24,455 nt of DNA from a virus: IMG/VR virus record IMGVR_UViG_3300025138_000340, positions 1-24,455 of that record; one strand, 5' to 3'. How positions within the stretch are numbered: the first letter of the stretch is position 1; each line of letters opens with the position of its first letter. Under the pieces are notes generated by a model. The model saw only the letters and a list, made by a program, of their open reading frames with translations. It was not told where the DNA came from and ran no database searches. Below are positions 1 to 7,718 of this stretch, piece after piece. Both the position numbers and the translations under genes were made by a program.

Positions 1-1
1 A

Positions 2-55
2 ATCCCAAGATGGCTTAAACTTGCTATTGTTGTTTATGAAAAATTAAAAGCATAA
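2..55 (+). CDS. C-terminal end of an unidentified protein (partial)
   Basis: The window opens inside a reading frame that gives 17 residues (IPRWLKLAIVVYEKLKA) before TAA at 53-55. The 5' part lies outside the window. The tail is basic and amphipathic and names no family. It is followed at once by a good intrinsic terminator, which supports it as the last gene of the preceding (presumably early or replication) transcription unit. With so few residues, chance cannot be excluded. Confidence 0.4.
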   Translation: MPRWLKLAIVVYEKLKA

Positions 56-81
56 TAAAAGCACACTTTAAAAATAAAATG

Positions 82-112
82 ACCACCAAAAAATAAATTT
101 GGTGGTTTTTTT
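82..112 (+). terminator. Rho-independent terminator before the late region
   Basis: A perfect 9-bp stem, ACCACCAAA (82-90) with TTTGGTGGT (98-106), encloses a 7-nt A/T loop and is followed by T107-T112. It separates the upstream gene remnant from the terminase genes, so late transcription probably begins just after it. Confidence 0.8.
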
Positions 113-121
113 CATTATATA
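110..121 (+). promoter_or_regulatory. Late-gene upstream motif, copy 1 (TTTCATTATATA)
   Basis: An exact copy of the 12-mer TTTCATTATATA, found ahead of seven late genes or gene blocks in this window. It overlaps the T-tract of the terminator and lies 30 nt before the small terminase ATG, the longest spacing of the set. The function is inferred: promoter core or other late control element. Confidence 0.5.
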
Positions 122-151
122 AATAGAGATTATTAATAATTTTTTTTAATT

Positions 152-391
152 ATGGATAGGAGAAAGAATAACGGAGGTCATAAATCAGCTGGGAGAAAGT
201 CTAAAGCAGAAGAAGTGCAAATGATTGAGAGGCTTACTCCATTAGAACCTAAAGCATTTGAAGCATTAAAAAAAGGTATAGACAAAGGAGACTTTAAATA
301 TGTACAGATGTTTTATCATTACTATGCTGGTAAACCAAAAGAAACAAAAGATATAACCATAAGCTCAGAACAACCTTTATTTGATTTGTAG
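152..391 (+). CDS. Probable terminase small subunit
   Basis: This 79-residue basic protein lies directly before the large terminase; its TAG stop (389-391) abuts the next ATG with no gap. Its start, rich in Lys, Arg and Gly (GGHKSAGRKSKAEE), is followed by a predicted helical segment (residues about 28-62), which matches the short small-terminase proteins of Bacteroidota phages. The small subunit binds the packaging site on phage DNA and feeds it to the large subunit. It is shorter than most small terminases (usually above 120 residues), and no clear helix-turn-helix can be read, so the assignment rests mainly on position and general likeness. Confidence 0.65.
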   Translation: MDRRKNNGGHKSAGRKSKAEEVQMIERLTPLEPKAFEALKKGIDKGDFKYVQMFYHYYAGKPKETKDITISSEQPLFDL

Positions 392-1558
392 ATGTTCCAA
401 ACAACTACTGCTATAAGGAAGTTGCATTCTCTAACAAAGAGAAAGAAAGTAATACAAGGAGGTACATCTGCTGGAAAGACTTTTGGTATTTTACCAATTC
501 TTATAGATAGATGTATAAGAACACCTAACTTAGAGACAAGTGTAGTATCTGAATCAATACCACATTTGCGCCGCGGCTGCATACGTGATTTTTTAAAGAT
601 TATGCTTTTAACCAATAGGTTTAGAGATAGTCAATGGAATAGGTCGTCTTTAACTTATACGTTTACCAATGGCTCTTATATTGAGTTCTTCTCAGTAGAG
701 CAACCAGATAAACTAAGAGGAGCAAGAAGAAATGTATTGTATGTAAACGAAGCAAACAATGTACCTTTTGAAGCATACAACCAATTAGCAATAAGAACCT
801 CTGGAGATATATGGATTGACTTTAATCCAACTGCAAATTTTTGGGCACATAAAGAGATAGCTGGAAAAGAAGATGCAGACTTTATAACTCTTACCTACTT
901 AGATAATGAAGCTCTACCTGATACAATAGTACAAGAGATAGAAGCTGCAAAAGAGAAAGCAAAAAACTCTACCTATTGGAGTAATTGGTGGAAGGTGTAC
1001 GGTCTTGGTCAGATAGGTTCTTTAGATGGTGTATGTATTACAGACTGGAAAGAGATGAAAGAACTACCAGAAGAAGCAAGACTACTTTGCTATGGAATGG
1101 ATTTTGGATATAGTAACGATCCAACAACTTTAATAGGCTTATACAAACACAATGATGCATATATCTTTGATGAGGTTATCTATCAGACTAAGTTACTAAA
1201 TGTAGATATCTCAAATCTGTTAAAGCAGCACAATGTAACAGAGGTTGTCTATGCAGATAGTGCAGAACCTAAATCAATAGCTGAACTAAGAACATACAAG
1301 CATAAAGTATTACCATGTACTAAGGGTAAAGATTCAATTGTATATGGTATAAACTTAATCAATCAAAACAAAATCTTTGTAACAAGCAGAAGCAAGAACT
1401 TAATTAAAGAGTTGCAGTCTTATACTTGGATGAAAGACAGAGAGGGTAATACTATTAATAAACCTATTGATGCTTTTAACCATTGTGTAGATGCAGCACG
1501 TTACGCAATATCTTCTCAGCTAAAGAATCCAAACAAGGGTAAATACTTTATAAGGTAA
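392..1558 (+). CDS. Terminase large subunit (packaging ATPase and nuclease)
   Basis: This is the DNA-packaging motor, which cuts concatemeric DNA and pumps it into the prohead through the portal. The N-terminal ATPase has a Walker A loop GGTSAGKT (residues 23-30) and a Walker B strand VLYVNE (115-120), with E120 as the likely catalytic carboxylate. The C-terminal RNase H-like nuclease shows D237 (YGMDFGYSNDP), D289 (VVYADSAEP) and D367 (in IDAFNHCVDAARYA), the usual metal-binding aspartates of the Terminase_3/PBSX-like group. At 388 residues it is compact but complete. It starts directly after the small subunit stop. A GC-rich stretch at 571-585 encodes LRRGC and stands out from the AT-rich surroundings. 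Confidence 0.95.
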   Translation: MFQTTTAIRKLHSLTKRKKVIQGGTSAGKTFGILPILIDRCIRTPNLETSVVSESIPHLRRGCIRDFLKIMLLTNRFRDSQWNRSSLTYTFTNGSYIEFFSVEQPDKLRGARRNVLYVNEANNVPFEAYNQLAIRTSGDIWIDFNPTANFWAHKEIAGKEDADFITLTYLDNEALPDTIVQEIEAAKEKAKNSTYWSNWWKVYGLGQIGSLDGVCITDWKEMKELPEEARLLCYGMDFGYSNDPTTLIGLYKHNDAYIFDEVIYQTKLLNVDISNLLKQHNVTEVVYADSAEPKSIAELRTYKHKVLPCTKGKDSIVYGINLINQNKIFVTSRSKNLIKELQSYTWMKDREGNTINKPIDAFNHCVDAARYAISSQLKNPNKGKYFIR

Positions 1559-1592
1559 AAAACTACTCTTTTAAAATAAAAAAGTAATCATA

Positions 1593-1604
1593 TTTTATTA
1601 TATA
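1593..1604 (+). promoter_or_regulatory. Late-gene upstream motif, copy 2 (one mismatch)
   Basis: TTTTATTATATA differs from the consensus at one base (T for C). It ends 3 nt before the methyltransferase ATG, the same spacing as in three other copies. The 49-nt gap it occupies holds no other recognisable signal. Confidence 0.4.
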
Positions 1605-1607
1605 AGT

Positions 1608-2342
1608 ATGATACAATTATACAAAGGAGATTGCTTAGAAGTAATGAAAGGAATACTAGATGGAAGTATTGATGCAATTATAACTGATCCGCCTTACGGA
1701 ACGACTGCTTGTAAATGGGATAGTGTTATTGATTTTGATTTAATGTGGGAACAGTTGAATAGAATAATTAAACCTAATGGTGCTATTGTTTTATTTGGTA
1801 GCCAACCATTTACAAGTGCTTTAGTAATGAGTAATCCTAAGGGTTTTAAGTACGATTGGATTTGGGATAAAAAGAGATGTACTGGCTTTTTAAACGCAAA
1901 AAAACAACCATTAAGAAACAACGAAACAATAAGCGTGTTTTATAAAAAACAACCTACTTATAACCCACAACCATACAAGAAAAACACTATTGGGAATATG
2001 GGCGATAGAACACATAAGCAATATGATGGATATGGTAAATTTAATAAAGTTGATAATGATAATAGTAATGAGTTTGGGTATCCCAGAACATTACTGACAC
2101 AAATACCTGTTATTAATAATTTAAGCAAAGATAAAAGCGGCTTACACCCAACACAAAAACCAATAGCTTTAATGGAGTACTTAATCAAAACATACACCAA
2201 CGAAAACGAAACTGTATTAGATTTTACTATGGGCTCAGGTAGTACAGGTGTAGCTTGTAAGAATACCAACAGAAAATTCATAGGTATTGAAATGGATGAT
2301 AACTATTTTGATATAGCATCTGAAAGAATTAATAATGGATAA
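1608..2342 (+). CDS. Orphan DNA methyltransferase (beta-class, N6-adenine or N4-cytosine)
   Basis: An S-adenosylmethionine-dependent amino-methyltransferase of 244 residues. Catalytic motif IV, DPPYG (27-31), comes first; the HPTQKP segment is at 180-185 and the AdoMet-binding motif I (DFTMGSGSTG, 205-214) near the C-terminus. This order defines the beta class, shared by M.RsrI-like and CcrM-like enzymes. No restriction endonuclease gene lies beside it, so it probably protects phage DNA from host restriction or affects packaging or gene control. The recognition sequence cannot be read from the protein. It lies between the terminase and the tail genes and has its own upstream motif. The next small gene overlaps its stop. 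Confidence 0.92.
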   Translation: MIQLYKGDCLEVMKGILDGSIDAIITDPPYGTTACKWDSVIDFDLMWEQLNRIIKPNGAIVLFGSQPFTSALVMSNPKGFKYDWIWDKKRCTGFLNAKKQPLRNNETISVFYKKQPTYNPQPYKKNTIGNMGDRTHKQYDGYGKFNKVDNDNSNEFGYPRTLLTQIPVINNLSKDKSGLHPTQKPIALMEYLIKTYTNENETVLDFTMGSGSTGVACKNTNRKFIGIEMDDNYFDIASERINNG

Positions 2343-2484
2343 CAAGCAAATGATAGCAATTGTTGAGTGCTTTATACACCATAGAACAAACAAACAAGTA
2401 AGAATATCTCTACCAAGTAAACCTCAACATTTCTTATTGCTTACAAAGGCTTATGAAAATAGTTTGCCTTATTTCATAAAATAG
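2335..2484 (+). CDS. Small protein of unknown function (49 aa)
   Basis: The ATG lies 8 nt inside the end of the methyltransferase gene, and the frame stays open to TAG at 2482-2484. The product begins MDNKQMIAIVECFIHHRTN and has no recognised domain or membrane segment. The overlap suggests translational coupling with the methyltransferase, and the frame fills the whole space up to the next upstream motif. It is a plausible real mini-gene but rests on frame and context only. Confidence 0.5.
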   Translation: MDNKQMIAIVECFIHHRTNKQVRISLPSKPQHFLLLTKAYENSLPYFIK

Positions 2485-2492
2485 GTCTCTTT

Positions 2493-2504
2493 TTTCATTA
2501 TATA
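2493..2504 (+). promoter_or_regulatory. Late-gene upstream motif, copy 3 (TTTCATTATATA)
   Basis: An exact TTTCATTATATA, 14 nt before the tail chaperone ATG at 2519. The upstream flank AGGTCTCTTTT resembles the flanks of the copies at 12698 and 19832 (AGGCTTCTTA and AGGTTTTTC), so the conserved unit is probably longer than the 12-mer. Confidence 0.5.
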
Positions 2505-2518
2505 TAAAAGACTTTTTA

Positions 2519-3169
2519 ATGAAGATAGAAATAAACGTACCTACATCACTAAGTGAGATTACATTAAGACAATACCAAAAGTTCTTAAAGATAGCAGAAG
2601 ATAATCCAGAGGGTAATTTCTTGGATGCTAAAATGATAGAGATATTCTGTGGAATACCTTTATCAGATAGCTACAAATTAAAGATGTCTAGTGTTACTGC
2701 AATTATAGATATACTTACTGATATGCTAGAAGTAAGACCTAACCACATTGAGAGATTCAAACTCAATGGTGTTGAGTATGGTTTTATTCCAGATTTAGAC
2801 GAAATGTCTTTAGGAGAATACATAGACTTGGATAACAATGCTTCTAAATGGGACAATATGCACATAGCTATGAACGTATTGTACAGACCAGTTGTAACAA
2901 GTAAAGTAGGTAAATACAACATAGAAGAATACACAATAAGCAATCCAGAGAAGATGTTAGATATGCCATTAGATGCTGCATTAGGATCTTTATTTTTTTT
3001 TTATCATCTCGGAATAGAATTATCGAAGCATACGATTCTCTCTTCCAATCTGGAGGAGGTGGAGGAGTTTCAAGAGCAGCTAATTTCTCTGCAAAATGGG
3101 GTTGGTATCAATCAATTTATGGTCTCGCTGGAGGAGATGTTACAAGGTTTGAAGATATCACTAAATTAA
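2519..3169 (+). CDS. Tail assembly chaperone, zero-frame product (gpG-like)
   Basis: A 216-residue product beginning MKIEINVPTSLSEITLRQYQ, the type of start seen in Bacteroidota phage proteins read as tail assembly chaperones. It ends in SLFFF at a run of ten T and then continues in the zero frame for 55 residues (162-216). In siphophages the short chaperone form and a frameshifted long form together hold the tape measure during tail tube assembly. Here the -1 frame after the T run is open and protein-like (see the 2519-3252 entry), so the zero-frame tail overlaps a second coding frame for about 165 nt. The chaperone role is inferred from family resemblance, the frameshift layout and the tail-gene neighbours. 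Confidence 0.7.
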   Translation: MKIEINVPTSLSEITLRQYQKFLKIAEDNPEGNFLDAKMIEIFCGIPLSDSYKLKMSSVTAIIDILTDMLEVRPNHIERFKLNGVEYGFIPDLDEMSLGEYIDLDNNASKWDNMHIAMNVLYRPVVTSKVGKYNIEEYTISNPEKMLDMPLDAALGSLFFFYHLGIELSKHTILSSNLEEVEEFQEQLISLQNGVGINQFMVSLEEMLQGLKISLN

Positions 3170-3252
3170 ATATACATCAATGCTTTACAATGTTATCATT
3201 TATGAAAGAGAAAGCAGAGCTAGAAGCACAACAAATAAAAAGTAAGTTTTAA
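2519..3252 (+). CDS. Tail assembly chaperone, -1 frameshift fusion (gpGT-like)
   Basis: Slipping back one base on the TTT codons of the T run (2993-3002) moves reading to the codon starting at 3001. The new frame is open for 83 codons to TAA at 3250-3252, giving a protein of about 244 residues. The extension contains a Gly-rich linker and the segment FSAKWGWYQSIYGLAGGDV, followed by a Lys/Glu-rich helical end. It reads as a real folded domain, and its stop touches the ATG of the next gene at 3253. Nothing else explains the 83 nt after the zero-frame stop. The layout matches the G/GT pair of lambda. A homopolymer sequencing error (one T missing) would give the same long protein as a single frame. 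Confidence 0.75.
2993..3002 (+). other. Slippery T10 frameshift site
   Basis: Ten consecutive T lie in the zero-frame context TTA TTT TTT TTT TAT and allow re-pairing of two Phe tRNAs in the -1 frame. A hairpin of 8 bp (3040-3047 with 3051-3058, 3-nt loop, one G-U) lies 37 nt downstream. That is further away than a classical stimulator, so its part is uncertain. Confidence 0.65.
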
Positions 3253-3708
3253 ATGAAAGGATTTTATCAAGTAACCGAAACCATAAAGAATCAATTACTA
3301 TCAGATGTAAATGTAAACACAGTAACAACTGGAGACATTACAAAGATTGATTTATCAAAGCAGACAATATTTCCTTTATCACATTTAATAGTAAATAATG
3401 TAAACAACGAGGATAATGTTTTACGTTTTAACCTATCTGTTTTGTCTATGGATATTGTTGATGTATCGAAAGAAGCAGTAGTAGATATTTTTGTAGGTAA
3501 CGACAACGAGCAAGATATACTTAACACACAATTAGCAGTACTTAATAAACTAGCACAAGTTTTAAGAGGAGGGCAGTTACACCAAGACTTATACCAGTTA
3601 GATGGCAATCCTAGTTTAGAACCCTTTTACGATCGGTTTGAGAATGAGATGGCAGGTTGGGCAATGACATTTGATGTACTTGTAAATAATGATATAAGTA
3701 TATGTTAA
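3253..3708 (+). CDS. Putative tail completion or tail terminator protein
   Basis: A soluble 151-residue protein whose start directly follows the stop of the frameshifted chaperone. It is acidic, mixed alpha/beta in appearance, and ends ENEMAGWAMTFDVLVNNDI, an ending I recognise from conserved small structural proteins of Bacteroidota phages. Size and position, just before an HK97 gp10-like gene, fit a tail terminator or head-tail joining protein. That is inference; no catalytic motif is present. The last 7 nt overlap the next gene, pointing to coupled translation. Confidence 0.45.
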   Translation: MKGFYQVTETIKNQLLSDVNVNTVTTGDITKIDLSKQTIFPLSHLIVNNVNNEDNVLRFNLSVLSMDIVDVSKEAVVDIFVGNDNEQDILNTQLAVLNKLAQVLRGGQLHQDLYQLDGNPSLEPFYDRFENEMAGWAMTFDVLVNNDISIC

Positions 3709-4211
3709 AGAACGTACAACAAGAGCTAAACAGATTTGCTAAGTATGTGATACAACAATCAAGAACAAATCTAACAAAGGGTAAAAAGAATGGCTCTAAA
3801 GAACTCTATAATAGTTTAGACCATAAACTAAATGTAAGCCCTAATAGCTTTGGTTTAAAGTTCTTGATGGAGGACTATGGTATATTCCAAGACAAAGGAG
3901 TTAGTGGTAAAAAAGTAAAATACAATACACCTTATGCCTACAAAGATAAAATGCCTCCTCCAAGTAAAATGGACAAGTGGATCGTAAGAAAAGGGTTAAA
4001 AGGTGTAAGAGGTAAGGATGGTAAATTCATATCAAGAAAGTCTTTACAATTTATGATTGCAAGAAGTATCTACAACAAAGGTATTAAACCTAGTTTGTTT
4101 TTTACAAAGCCATTTGAGAAAGCATTTAAGAGATTAGACAAAGACATAATAGAAGCATACAAATTAGATGTTGAAGAACTACTAAAATTTACAACCAATG
4201 GCAATAATTAA
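3702..4211 (+). CDS. HK97 gp10-like tail/neck component (putative)
   Basis: A basic 169-residue protein. It contains a helical N-terminus (LNRFAKYVIQQSRTNL), a central YGIFQDKGVSG segment, a Tyr/Pro-rich loop and a C-terminal ARSIYNKGIKPSLFFTKPF segment. This pattern (helix, 'YG..Q..G' core, 'I...G..P..FF..A') resembles gp10-like minor tail or completion proteins that sit between head and tail. It overlaps the gene before by 7 nt and the gene after by 14 nt, so it belongs to a tightly coupled tail block. The family call is from motif likeness only. Confidence 0.5.
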   Translation: MLKNVQQELNRFAKYVIQQSRTNLTKGKKNGSKELYNSLDHKLNVSPNSFGLKFLMEDYGIFQDKGVSGKKVKYNTPYAYKDKMPPPSKMDKWIVRKGLKGVRGKDGKFISRKSLQFMIARSIYNKGIKPSLFFTKPFEKAFKRLDKDIIEAYKLDVEELLKFTTNGNN

Positions 4212-5262
4212 TACAAGAAGCCCACATTTTTTATCTGTATCAAATGCAAACCTAGCAACTGCTACTTTAAATATTGAGATTTATACTGGAAATGAAACAA
4301 CTGGTTATAGTGGTACACCTCAATACAACCTTAGTAAAAAGATAATACTAAACACAACTAAAATATCTTTTGAAATATCAGAGCTTATAAGAGACTATTT
4401 AGATATAACTTTTGAAGGAGATTATGATGCTTCTGCTGAACAATCTTGTAAATGGGTAAGAACAATACTTACTGCACTTGATGGTAATGGTGTACAATTA
4501 TCACAAACAATAAGCACAGATTTAGCCTTTGATAGTTATGGCTATTTTGAAGATAGTTCAAATTATTCTTTTGAATATGAAGGCTTATTAATGAGTAATA
4601 GTGAAATGTTTATAAAGTCTGGGGTTCCGATAAAGATACCAGTACAAACAGATAGAAATGTAACTGCTAAATTTTATGATTCAGATAATGGTATTTTAGA
4701 TTCTGAGACGTTTACTTTATCAGACCAATCACAAGACAAAGTAGTTTATACATCTTATACAGATGTCCAAGCAGTAAAGGCAACTATTCAATATACTGGA
4801 GATGCTGGTTCTGAAACTTCAACTATAAAAATATCACAATTAAGCGAGTGTAAATTCACACCTTATAAAACAACATTTATAAATAAGTTTGGAGTGTTGC
4901 AAGACTTATACTTCTTTAAAAAGTCAGTAGAGAAAATGACTACTAAAAGAGAAAGCTACAAAGCAAATATTTTATCATCAAGCAATACTTACAATGCCTA
5001 CAATCACACAAAAAGAGATTTCAATATCGTAGCAAACGAATCTGTTTCTTTAAGTAGTGGTTTTGTAAATGAATCTTACAACGAGGTGTTTAAGCAAATG
5101 ATGTTGTCAGAGAAGGTATGGATTACAAACCCAAACAATCAAGTATATCCTATCAATATAAAGACAAGCAACATTACATACAAAACAAGTGTAAATGATA
5201 GGCTAGTAGAATACACAATAGAGTTTGACAATTCATACAATGTTTTAAATGACATAAGGTAA
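4198..5262 (+). CDS. Putative distal-tail/baseplate structural protein
   Basis: A 354-residue protein rich in Thr, Ser, Asn and predicted beta strands, without signal peptide or membrane segment. The segments FINKFGVLQDLYFFKKSVE (mid-protein) and KVWITNPNNQVYPINIKTS (near the C-terminus) are of a kind repeatedly seen next to the large hub protein in Bacteroidota phages. The gene starts inside the previous one (14-nt overlap), and its TAA is followed directly by the ATG of the 776-residue protein. I infer a distal tail or baseplate role from location and fold type; no enzymatic residues are evident. Confidence 0.45.
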   Translation: MAIINTRSPHFLSVSNANLATATLNIEIYTGNETTGYSGTPQYNLSKKIILNTTKISFEISELIRDYLDITFEGDYDASAEQSCKWVRTILTALDGNGVQLSQTISTDLAFDSYGYFEDSSNYSFEYEGLLMSNSEMFIKSGVPIKIPVQTDRNVTAKFYDSDNGILDSETFTLSDQSQDKVVYTSYTDVQAVKATIQYTGDAGSETSTIKISQLSECKFTPYKTTFINKFGVLQDLYFFKKSVEKMTTKRESYKANILSSSNTYNAYNHTKRDFNIVANESVSLSSGFVNESYNEVFKQMMLSEKVWITNPNNQVYPINIKTSNITYKTSVNDRLVEYTIEFDNSYNVLNDIR

Positions 5263-7593
5263 ATGCAAAAAATACAACTATACATAGAAGGTCAGAGAGT
5301 AGATTTATTTGATGATGAAAGTGTTGTACTAACACAAACAATCCAGAACGTAAAAGACGTTCAGAAAGTGTTTACAGACTATTCAAAGACATTCACATTA
5401 CCAGCAACAAAAGAGAATAATAAAATATTTAAACACTATTACAACAATAGTATTACAAATGGTTTTGATGGTAGAAGTAGAGTAAGTGCAACCTTAGAAT
5501 TAAATTATTTAAAGTTTAGAAAAGGAAAAATAAAACTTGAAGGTGTTGATTTAAAAAACAATGTACCATCATCTTACAAAGTAAGATTTACTGGTAACAC
5601 AGTTACGTTAAAAGACTTGCTAGGAGAAGATAAACTAGGAGCTTTAACTAACTTAAATTCAAACACCTTAGTTTACAATGCTGCAAATGTAAAAACAAAG
5701 TTAAAAGCAAACCCAGCAACAAACGATGTTGTAGTTCCTTTAATAACACATACACAAAGGTTAATTTATAATAGCTTAACATCGAATAATGACAAAGGGA
5801 ATTTACATTATGATAGTAGCAATGTACATGGTGTTTCTTGGGATGACTTAAAATATGCAATAAGAGTAGATACTATTATACAAGCAATAGAAACAAACTA
5901 CGGAATAACATTTAGCAATGATTTCTTCAATAGCTCAAATGCACCTTACTACAATTTGTTTATGTGGCTACACAGAAAAAAAGGGTATGTAGAATCTCCA
6001 ACTGCAACAGAGGTAGAATCTTTAGTTAATACTTGGACTGCTACAAGTGTAGGTTCAACCATAACATCAATGTCAAACACATCAACTTTATTTGTTGGTG
6101 GTACTCCAAGCAGATACACTAAGCTAGATTTAAAACTAAGAACAACAAGTAGTTTTTCTTATAGTGCTTCTGTACAATTAAACGGAACAGAGATTTACAA
6201 TAGTGGAAGTGTAACTGGAGACTTAGATATAACAAAAGATGATATAGGAACATCACAAGGTACTTATAATGTTATTATACAATCAGCTCAAAATGTTACA
6301 TTCTCAGAGGTTACTTGGGATATTGGATATCAGCTTTTGGGGGGGATAGAAAGATTTAATACTTATACATCTGCATCTTTTTCTCATACCAATGCGTTTG
6401 ATTTTATTATAACACAACAGATACCAGAGATAAAATGTATTGATTTCTTAACTGGTATTTTTAAAATGTTTAATCTAACATCTTATGTTGATAATGATAC
6501 AGATAATGTTATTGTAAAAACTTTAGATAGCTATTATGCTGGAGGTACTTCTTATGATGTAACTGAATTTGTAGATAGGGATAAAAGCTCTGTTAATGTT
6601 GCGTTACCATTTAAAGAAATAACCTTTGAACACGGAGATACAAAAACACTTTTAGCCAATACACATTCACAACTATTTAATAAAACTTGGGGCAAGACAG
6701 AGTATAAAAATGGAGAAAAATTAGATGGTAAAATATACAAAGTAAAAACACCTTTCTCACAATTAAAAAATGAAAGATTACTTGATTCAAATACTGGTAA
6801 TTCAACATCTATTCAGTATGGGTTTTTTGTAGATGACAATCAAGATCCTTACTATGGTAAACCTTTATTGTTTTATCCAATTTTAAATAGTGGTAATAGC
6901 ATATCTTTTTTAGATACTACAAGCAGTAATTCAGAAATAGCACAATATAATATACCATCAAATAGTGTTGCATTAGCATCATCAACAAGCAAGTATAATA
7001 TCAATTTCAATAATGAGATAAACGAATATACTGCTGACAATACATTTACAAATACTTTATTTCAAGCATACCATAAAGATTACATATCTGATGTATTTGA
7101 TGTAACAAACAGACTAACAAAAGTAACTGCATATTTACCTCTAAGAATCTTGCTTAATTATACACTAGCAGATAGGTTTAATATTAGTGGTTCTACTTAC
7201 AAGATTAATAGCATTAAGACAAATATGCTTACTGGTAAATCTGACTTAGAGTTGTTAAATGATATTTATACACCTCCAGCTCCAGCAATTCCTCCAGATA
7301 CAACTGCACCAACTGCACCAGTTGTTTACACACCAAGTACAATAATAGGTACAACACAAGTTTATTTCTGTTGGGCTGCTTCAAGTGATGGTTCTGGTGT
7401 AGGTGTAAAAAGTTACTCAGTAACACAAGATGGAGTGCTTATACAGAGAGTTACTGCAACACCTTTACAAGACTTTTATTGTGTTACCGTAACTGGATTA
7501 GCAAGTGGTACATCTTATACGTTTGGAATAACTGCAACAGACTTTAATAGTAATGTATCATCAATAACTAATTATCCAATAACAACGTCATGA
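5263..7593 (+). CDS. Large tail/baseplate hub protein with C-terminal fibronectin III domain
   Basis: A 776-residue structural protein. The N-terminus contains FTDYSKTFTLPATKENNKIF (about residues 37-56), a hallmark-like stretch of tail hub proteins in Bacteroidota phages. The middle is beta-rich. A Pro/Ala/Thr linker at about 666-690 leads to one fibronectin type III domain (about 690-776) with the typical end GLASGTSYTFGITATD. Such domains on tail tips often contact host surface glycans. It is the largest gene of the tail block, starts directly after the previous stop and overlaps the next mini-gene by 4 nt (ATGA). The hub role is inferred; no peptidoglycan hydrolase motif was seen. Confidence 0.6.
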   Translation: MQKIQLYIEGQRVDLFDDESVVLTQTIQNVKDVQKVFTDYSKTFTLPATKENNKIFKHYYNNSITNGFDGRSRVSATLELNYLKFRKGKIKLEGVDLKNNVPSSYKVRFTGNTVTLKDLLGEDKLGALTNLNSNTLVYNAANVKTKLKANPATNDVVVPLITHTQRLIYNSLTSNNDKGNLHYDSSNVHGVSWDDLKYAIRVDTIIQAIETNYGITFSNDFFNSSNAPYYNLFMWLHRKKGYVESPTATEVESLVNTWTATSVGSTITSMSNTSTLFVGGTPSRYTKLDLKLRTTSSFSYSASVQLNGTEIYNSGSVTGDLDITKDDIGTSQGTYNVIIQSAQNVTFSEVTWDIGYQLLGGIERFNTYTSASFSHTNAFDFIITQQIPEIKCIDFLTGIFKMFNLTSYVDNDTDNVIVKTLDSYYAGGTSYDVTEFVDRDKSSVNVALPFKEITFEHGDTKTLLANTHSQLFNKTWGKTEYKNGEKLDGKIYKVKTPFSQLKNERLLDSNTGNSTSIQYGFFVDDNQDPYYGKPLLFYPILNSGNSISFLDTTSSNSEIAQYNIPSNSVALASSTSKYNINFNNEINEYTADNTFTNTLFQAYHKDYISDVFDVTNRLTKVTAYLPLRILLNYTLADRFNISGSTYKINSIKTNMLTGKSDLELLNDIYTPPAPAIPPDTTAPTAPVVYTPSTIIGTTQVYFCWAASSDGSGVGVKSYSVTQDGVLIQRVTATPLQDFYCVTVTGLASGTSYTFGITATDFNSNVSSITNYPITTS

Positions 7594-7718
7594 TAAAAGA
7601 GATATTAGAGTTACTAAAAGATACAGACTGCAAGTCTGAGATAGTACAAATAGCAAAAGGAAAAAATAAGTTTCCAGATAGTTTTAAAGAATTAATAAAA
7701 AGAGAATGGAAAAAATAA
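7590..7718 (+). CDS. Small charged protein of unknown function (42 aa)
   Basis: The ATG shares ATGA with the stop of the hub gene, and the frame runs to TAA at 7716-7718, overlapping the tape measure start by 13 nt. The product (MIKEILELLKDTDCKSEIVQ...) is helical and Lys/Glu-rich. It fills exactly the gap between hub and tape measure, and the stop-start overlaps at both ends argue for a real coupled gene. Function unknown. Confidence 0.55.
   Translation: MIKEILELLKDTDCKSEIVQIAKGKNKFPDSFKELIKREWKK

Noticed and set aside
1694-2281. Minus-strand frames of 75 and 107 codons under the methyltransferase
   Set aside because: Both are antisense to a clear methyltransferase and have Leu/Pro-rich shadow composition.
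3040-3058. Hairpin downstream of the T10 run as a frameshift stimulator
   Set aside because: It begins 37 nt after the slippery site, beyond the usual few nucleotides, and has a tight 3-nt loop; kept only as a remark, not as a feature.
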